64,000 bases of DNA, from the NCBI GenBank assembly GCA_965207165.1, contig OZ242265.1, forward strand, positions 3,472,001-3,536,000. The letters are read 5' to 3'. This document shows positions 58,785 to 64,000 of the stretch, piece after piece. A program made the position numbers and the translations under genes. The notes beneath the pieces were generated by a model. That model was given only the letters and a program-made list of their open reading frames with translations. It searched no databases and was not told the DNA's origin. Within the stretch, counting starts at the first letter, position 1, and each line of letters starts with the position of its first letter. Source of the DNA: JAAXHV01 sp965207165 (GTDB taxonomy: Bacteria; Pseudomonadota; Gammaproteobacteria; Eutrophobiales; Eutrophobiaceae).

Positions 58785-59657
58785 ATGAACGCAAGAAAAC
58801 GTGGGTTGGGCAGAGGACTGGAGGCCTTGTTAGGCCCCGTATCCGAGACCCGCACCGAGGCGCAGGATCAGGCAGATGAACTGCGCGCCCTGCCGATAGA
58901 ACTGCTGCAACGGGGCGCCAACCAGCCGCGCACGGACTTTGACAAGGATGCCCTGCAGGAACTGGCGGAGTCCATCAAGGCGCAGGGCGTACTCCAGCCG
59001 GTCATGGTCAGGCCGCTGGATGATTCAGGAAAATATGAGATCATTGCCGGCGAACGGCGCTGGCGCGCGGCACAACTTGCAGGATTGCACGAGATCCCCG
59101 CGGTGGTGAGAGAGCTGGACGATCAAACCGCGATGTGCATCGCGCTCATAGAGAATATCCAGAGGGAAGACCTCAACCCGCTGGAGCAGGCCCGCGGCCT
59201 GGCGCGCCTGGCGCAGGAATTCGATATGACCCATGATGACATCGCCGGGTCGGTGGGACGCTCGCGCTCCGCGGTGACCAACATGTTGCGCCTGCTGGAG
59301 TTGTGTGATGATGTGAAGCGCTTACTGGAAAGCCGGCAACTGGAGATGGGTCACGCCCGCGCCCTGCTGACCCTGAGCGAGCAACAACAGAAATGGGCGG
59401 CGCAGCAAATCATCAAGTCAGGTTTGTCGGTACGGGGCGCCGAGTCACTGGTGCGCCGCCTGCAGAAAGCGAAGACCGTACTGAAACCCCGGCAGGGCCG
59501 GGTTGACCCAGACGTCAAGCTGTTGGAGACCGAGTTGTCCGAACAACTGGGGGCAGCCGTTACCATACAACAGAGAAAGCAGGGTAAAGGTATGCTGCGT
59601 ATCGCTTACGATTCCCTGGCGCAACTGGACGGCATCCTGGACAAGATCCGAAAGTAA
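58785..59657 (+). CDS. parB: Chromosome-partitioning protein ParB (Spo0J)
   Basis: This 290-residue DNA-binding protein has RKRGLGRGLEALLG at the N-terminus, then the CTPase core GKYEIIAGERRWRAAQLAGL with ALIENIQREDLNPLEQARG. The HTH EFDMTHDDIAGSVGRSRSAVTNMLRLL follows, with a C-terminal dimerisation part. It should load at parS sites. No TGTTTCACGTGAAACA-type site was seen in this window, so parS would lie outside it or be changed. Confidence 0.96.
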   Translation: MNARKRGLGRGLEALLGPVSETRTEAQDQADELRALPIELLQRGANQPRTDFDKDALQELAESIKAQGVLQPVMVRPLDDSGKYEIIAGERRWRAAQLAGLHEIPAVVRELDDQTAMCIALIENIQREDLNPLEQARGLARLAQEFDMTHDDIAGSVGRSRSAVTNMLRLLELCDDVKRLLESRQLEMGHARALLTLSEQQQKWAAQQIIKSGLSVRGAESLVRRLQKAKTVLKPRQGRVDPDVKLLETELSEQLGAAVTIQQRKQGKGMLRIAYDSLAQLDGILDKIRK

Positions 59658-59659
59658 AT

Positions 59660-59735
59660 GGGGTCAGGTCGCACACCGCACATGCCGTGCGGGCCGGGGA
59701 CGGAATTAAATTCCGTCACCTGTGAAGCTGACCCC
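59660..59735. repeat. Nested palindromic repeat after parB (both families)
   Basis: Outer arms GGGGTCAG (59660-59667) and CTGACCCC (59728-59735) enclose a GGGGACGG-family palindrome at 59696-59720 (arms GGGGACGGAATT and AATTCCGTCACC). The two repeat families are thus combined in one 76-bp unit between parB and the acyl-CoA synthetase gene, and could end parB transcription. Confidence 0.75.
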
Positions 59736-59751
59736 TTGATCCGCAAGATAA

Positions 59752-61833
59752 ATGCCGCACCATCTTGATCCACTGGTGCGCCCGGATACGGTCGCTGTTG
59801 TAGGTGCGACCGTGCGCGTAAACGCGGTGGGCAACACGGTGCTGAAAAACCTGCTGCGGGGGGAATACCCGGGCGCGCTTTATGCCGTCAATCCCGGTTA
59901 TCAGGAGATTGAGGGCGTACGCTGTTATCCATCGTTGACTGCTTTGCCTCAGCCCGTCCAGCACGTGATATTCGCAGTCAGCGACCAGCGCCTGGAAGCC
60001 GCGCTGGACGAGGCAATCGCCTGCGGGGTCAAGGCAGCCATGATTTTCTCTTCCCTGGTGCTGGAGAATGATTCGGAACCGCCGCTCATGCACAGAGTCC
60101 GGGACAAGGCAAAGCAGGCAGGTCTGCTGGTTGTCGGCGCCAACAGTATGGGTTTTTACAATTTTGCCCATAACGTCTGGGTCGGTGGTTTTCCGACACG
60201 TTCCCACCGTAAACCCGGCAACGTCGCCCTCATCAGCCAGTCCGGGGCCGGCATGTCCGGTATCGTGGATCCGGATGAACGCATTGATTTCAATTTTGCG
60301 GTCTCCACAGGCCTGGAGTTGACCGTCACTGCGGAAGATTACCTCGACTACGCGCTGGAGCAGCCTGAGACCCGGGTCATCGGCCTGTTCCTGGAAACCA
60401 GCCGCTACCCGGAGAAACTGATCGCGGCGTTCAGGAAGGCTGCTACGCGCAAGATACCCATCGTCGTCATTAAAGTCGGCTGTACCGAACTGGCGGCGCG
60501 ACTGGCCGAGTCACATTCCGGCGCCCTGGCCGGGAGCGATGCTGCGTACGCCGCGGTGTTCGACCGCTACGGCGTACAGCGCGTGGACGATATGGAGCAA
60601 CTGGCAACGGCATTGATCATGTTCGCGCAGCCCCATCCCGTCGGTCCCGGAGGTATCGTCACTATCCATGACTCCGGCGGCGAGCGGCAGTTGTTTATCG
60701 ATATGGCCGCCAGGCTCGGGGCGCCCCTGGCCGATATGTCCGCCGGGACCCGGAAAACACTGGATACCTTGCTGGACCCTGGCCTGCCCGCGGTCAATCC
60801 CCTGGACGTCTGGAGCGCCGGCGGCCCTGATTACGAGGACAGGCTGGAGGCCTGTTTCGCTGCCCTGTTGAACGATGACGCTGCGGCCCTGGGCGCGGTC
60901 GTTCACGACCGCGCCGCCCACGGCCGCATCTATCCCGAATACATCCGCCATCTACGCAGGGGCCATGCGGCCTCCGGCAAACCGGTTTTCCTGGTTTCCA
61001 ACTGGCAGGGAACCGGAGAAGATGCCAGAATCATAGAAGCAACCCGCGCCGGGTTCCCGGTCCTGGACGGCATCGCTCCATTCCTGACCGGCGCGAATTG
61101 TCTGCTGGGCTACCGGGACTACCTCGCGCGCCCTGCCGTACGGTCGCCGGGCCTGCCCCGGCCGGTTTTGACAAAGTGGCGCACCCGGTTGGCCGACAGG
61201 GACATTGTCGATGAAATCGAGGCCAACCGGTTATTGCGTGACTGCGGCATTCCCATGGCCACGGTATGGCCGGTAAAAAATGAAGATGAACTGACCAGCC
61301 TGGCGCCGGAGTTAAGCTACCCGGTTGTGATGAAGACTGCGATGCCGGATATACGCCATAAGTCGGATGTGGAAGGGGTCAGGTTGAACATACGTGATGG
61401 GCGGGAACTGCTGCGTGTTTATAACGATTTATCCGGCCGTTTGGGCAACCGGGTCGTAGTTGCACCCATGCACGATGACCCTGGTGTTGAAATGATCCTG
61501 GGTCTTGTCACCGACGATCAATTCGGACCGATGACCGTCATGGGTATCGGCGGCGTACACGCGGAGTTATTACAGGACGTCGTTACTGTTGCGCCGCCGT
61601 TCGATGCGTCCACGGCGTTGCGCTGCCTGGACCGCTTGAAAATGAGGAAACTGCTGGACGGTGTGCGCGGCAATCCGGCTGTGGATATCCATGCTTACTG
61701 TGAGGCGGCAGCATTGCTTTCGAGTATCGCGGTGGAGTTTGCAGACCGGGTAGCGGAAGTGGACATCAACCCGATCAAGGTTCTCGAACAGGGTTGCGTA
61801 GGACTGGATGCCCTGGTAATCCACAAGACGTAA
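59752..61833 (+). CDS. ADP-forming acyl-CoA synthetase (acetate-CoA ligase type)
   Basis: This 693-residue fused protein has an N-terminal CoA-binding part (VAVVGATVRVNAVGNTVLKNLL, HVIFAVSDQRLEAALDEA), succinyl-CoA-synthetase-like domains with the phosphorylated His in AESHSGALAGSDAAY, and a C-terminal ATP-grasp domain (VMKTAMPDIRHKSDVEGV, VDINPIKVL). It converts an acyl-CoA, ADP and phosphate to the acid, CoA and ATP, or the reverse; acetyl-CoA or another short acid are usual. Related proteins (Pat) can carry protein acetyltransferase domains, but none is seen here. It does not clearly belong to an operon with parB. Confidence 0.9.
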   Translation: MPHHLDPLVRPDTVAVVGATVRVNAVGNTVLKNLLRGEYPGALYAVNPGYQEIEGVRCYPSLTALPQPVQHVIFAVSDQRLEAALDEAIACGVKAAMIFSSLVLENDSEPPLMHRVRDKAKQAGLLVVGANSMGFYNFAHNVWVGGFPTRSHRKPGNVALISQSGAGMSGIVDPDERIDFNFAVSTGLELTVTAEDYLDYALEQPETRVIGLFLETSRYPEKLIAAFRKAATRKIPIVVIKVGCTELAARLAESHSGALAGSDAAYAAVFDRYGVQRVDDMEQLATALIMFAQPHPVGPGGIVTIHDSGGERQLFIDMAARLGAPLADMSAGTRKTLDTLLDPGLPAVNPLDVWSAGGPDYEDRLEACFAALLNDDAAALGAVVHDRAAHGRIYPEYIRHLRRGHAASGKPVFLVSNWQGTGEDARIIEATRAGFPVLDGIAPFLTGANCLLGYRDYLARPAVRSPGLPRPVLTKWRTRLADRDIVDEIEANRLLRDCGIPMATVWPVKNEDELTSLAPELSYPVVMKTAMPDIRHKSDVEGVRLNIRDGRELLRVYNDLSGRLGNRVVVAPMHDDPGVEMILGLVTDDQFGPMTVMGIGGVHAELLQDVVTVAPPFDASTALRCLDRLKMRKLLDGVRGNPAVDIHAYCEAAALLSSIAVEFADRVAEVDINPIKVLEQGCVGLDALVIHKT

Positions 61834-61859
61834 AAGACCAATATGGATAAAATGGCGGT

Positions 61860-63017
61860 ATGAATCCGAATAACAGCGTTGACGACCTGAACATTACCCT
61901 GGGGGTGGAAGAAGAGTTTTTCCTGGTGGACCCGGAATCCAGGGATTTGCTGGCAGATCCGGACCCGCAGATCTTCGACACCTGCAAGGCGAACCAGGGG
62001 CCCCACAAGGTGGTGCATGAATTCCTGCGCTCCCAGATTGAGATAAGTACCCGTGTCTGCACATCGGTGGGCGACGTACGCAGCGCGTTAATGGAAACCC
62101 GACGGGTCATTATCGACGGCGCCGCGCAACACGGCGCTGCGGCGCTGGCCTCCTCCACCCACCCCTTCGCGGCCTGGGATGTGCAGTTGCCCACGGCCAA
62201 TGAGCGCTATGAAAGCTTTGCAAATATATTCCAGGAAAGTGTCAGGCGCTTGTTGATCGGCGGGCTGCACATCCACGCCGGTTTCGGTGATGCGGAATTA
62301 CGCATCCGGGTCATGACCGCGCTGCGGCGCTACCTGCCGGTGCTGAATGCCTTGTCCAGCTCATCTCCTTTCAGCGGCGGACGGGATACCGGTTTCAAAT
62401 GCGGCCGTCTCAACCTGCTGGCGGTGCTGCCCCGTAGCAGCATGCCCAGGGCACTATTTTCGACGGCGGAATACGACCGCCTGGTGCAGGATTATCAACG
62501 CCTTGAATTTATCAGTGACGGCAGTGAACTGTGGTGGGATATACGCCCGTCCCATGCGTATCCCACGATTGAAGTGCGCATCTGCGATATCTGCCCGCGC
62601 CTGGAGGACACAATGGGTATAGTGGCGTTGTATGCCTGCCTGGTGCGCTGGTTGTTGAGGCTGGCGCGGGAAGACAGGCTGCCACCCGAACCGCCCACTG
62701 AAATCCTTGCCGAAAACATCTGGCTCGCACAGCGCTACGGTGTGCTGGCTTTTCTCGGGGACACCGTGAATGGCGGACGCGCGGACATTGCCGACATGGT
62801 GACCCGGCTGGTGGACGACCTCGCAGCCGATGCGCGGGCACTGGACTGCGAAGATGAATTGCAACATATATTGGATATCATCCGGGAAGGCGCCAGCGCC
62901 GACAGGCAAATCGACTGTTACCGCCTGCATCTCCTGGACGGCGCTACGAAGGAGGAAGCCTTGCATTCGGTAGTGGACCTGACGCTGGCTGAAACTGCAG
63001 CAGGAATAGTAGAATAG
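61860..63017 (+). CDS. YbdK-type carboxylate-amine ligase
   Basis: This 385-residue protein belongs to the glutamate-cysteine ligase 2 family: ITLGVEEEFFLVDPESRDLL, HEFLRSQIEISTRVCTSVGDV, GLHIHAGF and LWWDIRPSHAYPTIEVRICD. YbdK of E. coli has weak glutamate-cysteine ligase activity; the natural role is unclear. It starts 26 bp after the acyl-CoA synthetase stop and may be co-transcribed with it. Confidence 0.93.
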   Translation: MNPNNSVDDLNITLGVEEEFFLVDPESRDLLADPDPQIFDTCKANQGPHKVVHEFLRSQIEISTRVCTSVGDVRSALMETRRVIIDGAAQHGAAALASSTHPFAAWDVQLPTANERYESFANIFQESVRRLLIGGLHIHAGFGDAELRIRVMTALRRYLPVLNALSSSSPFSGGRDTGFKCGRLNLLAVLPRSSMPRALFSTAEYDRLVQDYQRLEFISDGSELWWDIRPSHAYPTIEVRICDICPRLEDTMGIVALYACLVRWLLRLAREDRLPPEPPTEILAENIWLAQRYGVLAFLGDTVNGGRADIADMVTRLVDDLAADARALDCEDELQHILDIIREGASADRQIDCYRLHLLDGATKEEALHSVVDLTLAETAAGIVE

Positions 63018-63024
63018 ATACCGA

Positions 63025-63067
63025 TGGGGCCAGAGCAAAAACAGTTCAGAATCGTTACTCTGACACC
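63025..63067. repeat. Decayed copy of the GGGGTCAGAGTAAA hairpin repeat
   Basis: TGGGGCCAGAGCAAA (63025-63039) and TTACTCTGACACC (63055-63067) are imperfect versions of the arms seen at 49738-49813, 7 bases after the YbdK-like stop codon. It is a degraded member of that repeat family. Confidence 0.6.
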
Positions 63068-63082
63068 TGAGTGCATGCTCAC

Positions 63083-64000
63083 ATGAAACCAGCCGGGAAA
63101 ACTCTGAAAGGCAGGGGCACCTCCTCAAGGATCGATGCCCGGTTTCTTGCCCATCAGCGGGATGAGTTTGATGACGGCTGGACTCCGGAGCCCGAAGCCG
63201 ATGCAGTCCCCACGGAAATCTACCAGGAAACCCCGCGCACGATAATCACCCGCAACTCATCCCCGGATATCCCGTTTGACACCTCCATCAACCCCTACCG
63301 CGGTTGCGAGCACGGTTGTGTCTACTGTTACGCCCGTCCCAGCCATGCCTACGTGGATCTTTCGCCCGGGCTCGATTTTGAAACGAAGATTTTTGCAAAA
63401 ACCAATGCGGCGGAATTGTTGAGAAACGAGTTGGGGAAACCCCGCTACGTCTGCAAACCCATCGCCATGGGAACAAATACGGACCCGTATCAACCCACGG
63501 AACGGCGGCTTCATATCACCAGGGACATAATCCAGGTCTTGCATGATTGCCGGCACCCGTTGTCCATCGTCACCAAGTCCGCGCTGGTTGAGAGAGACCT
63601 GGATCTGCTCCAGCCCATGGCCGAGCAGGGCCTGGTCAAGGTATTCCTGTCCGTCACCTCGCTGCGGAATGACCTGACCCGGCGCCTTGAGCCTCGCACT
63701 GCCTCGCCCGGCCGCCGCCTGAAAGCTTTGGATGCCCTGAAACGCGCCGGCGTGCCCGCGGGCGTGATGTTTGCGCCGGTTATTCCCTTGATCAATGACG
63801 CGGAAATGGAAGTCGTGCTGGAGCGGGCTGCTGCGGCCGGGGCCAAAGCGGCAGGGTACGTCATATTGCGCTTGCCGAACGAGGTCAAACAACTGTTCCG
63901 GGAATGGCTGGAGACCCATGAACCGGGTAAAACGGAACACGTGTTCAGCATCATCCGCGATTTGAGGTCGGGCCGCGAGAACGATCCGGAATATTTCACC
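63083..64000 (+). CDS. Radical SAM protein, PA0069 family (3' end outside window)
   Basis: The first 306 residues are visible and open to the edge. The family start (KGRGTSSRIDARFLAHQRDEFDDGW) is followed by the cluster motif YRGCEHGCVYCYARPSHAYVD, C-x3-C-x2-C, that binds a 4Fe-4S centre. GTNTDPYQPTERRLHITRDII and SIVTKSALVERDLDLL follow as in the family (spore photoproduct lyase-like/PA0069). The substrate of these proteins is unknown. ATG 63083 is chosen as the family usually starts MKP- or with similar basic residues; the ribosome site is weak. Confidence 0.92.
   Translation, partial: MKPAGKTLKGRGTSSRIDARFLAHQRDEFDDGWTPEPEADAVPTEIYQETPRTIITRNSSPDIPFDTSINPYRGCEHGCVYCYARPSHAYVDLSPGLDFETKIFAKTNAAELLRNELGKPRYVCKPIAMGTNTDPYQPTERRLHITRDIIQVLHDCRHPLSIVTKSALVERDLDLLQPMAEQGLVKVFLSVTSLRNDLTRRLEPRTASPGRRLKALDALKRAGVPAGVMFAPVIPLINDAEMEVVLERAAAAGAKAAGYVILRLPNEVKQLFREWLETHEPGKTEHVFSIIRDLRSGRENDPEYFT

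Noticed and set aside
1..64000. CRISPR array, tRNA or rRNA genes
   Set aside because: No regularly spaced repeats were seen and no sequence stretch reads as a tRNA or rRNA; in particular none was seen next to the integrase gene.

Overview
The window looks like chromosomal DNA of a Gammaproteobacterium, probably an uncultured one. The right-hand end carries the mnmG-rsmG-parA-parB block typical of gammaproteobacterial chromosomes near the replication origin. Coding regions are moderately GC-rich, and the short dispersed palindromes seen here are of the kind common in such genomes. No rRNA, tRNA or CRISPR array was seen.

Positions 1-43827 are one large, densely packed catabolic locus of many short operons on both strands. 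It holds a TonB-dependent receptor (partial at the left edge), two MFS carriers and a TRAP transporter. It also holds exported flavin and cupin proteins, a VAO-type flavin oxidase, a CurA-like reductase, an aldehyde dehydrogenase, an acyl-CoA ligase and a family III CoA-transferase. The rest includes a LeuCD-type hydro-lyase, an intact hydantoinase-type amidohydrolase, HyuA/HyuB, a luciferase-like flavoprotein, three VOC proteins, several calycin-like proteins (one of the CpeT/CpcT bilin-lyase family), two paralogous methyltransferases and a HutC-type GntR regulator. At least four promoter regions share an 18-bp palindrome, TGTTATA-N4-TATAACA, so I infer one regulon. The substrate is unknown. 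The gene set is compatible with opening a cyclic imide or lactam and hydrating a substituted maleate, as expected for a tetrapyrrole- or imide-type compound, but this is inference. Several members lack the usual catalytic residues: five alpha/beta-hydrolase domains without the nucleophile Ser, a nitrilase-fold protein without Cys and Lys, and an amidohydrolase without HxH. A vapBC-type toxin-antitoxin pair sits inside the locus.

Positions 43831-49754 are a roughly 5.9-kb integrated element. A P4-type tyrosine integrase lies at its right end, next to one copy of a 17-bp direct repeat; the other copy touches the hyuB stop codon. The element appears to have inserted into one arm of a palindromic dispersed repeat. 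Its content is decayed mobilization-like remnants, two small AT-rich secreted-protein genes and an HNH (McrA-like) nuclease gene.

Positions 49841-64000 return to chromosome. In order they hold a second Spinster-like MFS carrier, a membrane-bound SpoIIE-type phosphatase with a STAS-domain partner, a truncated duplicate of the mnmG 5' end, mtfA, mnmG, rsmG, parA and parB. An ADP-forming acyl-CoA synthetase, a YbdK-type carboxylate-amine ligase and a radical SAM protein (cut by the window end) follow. Two families of short palindromic repeats punctuate the intergenic spaces.
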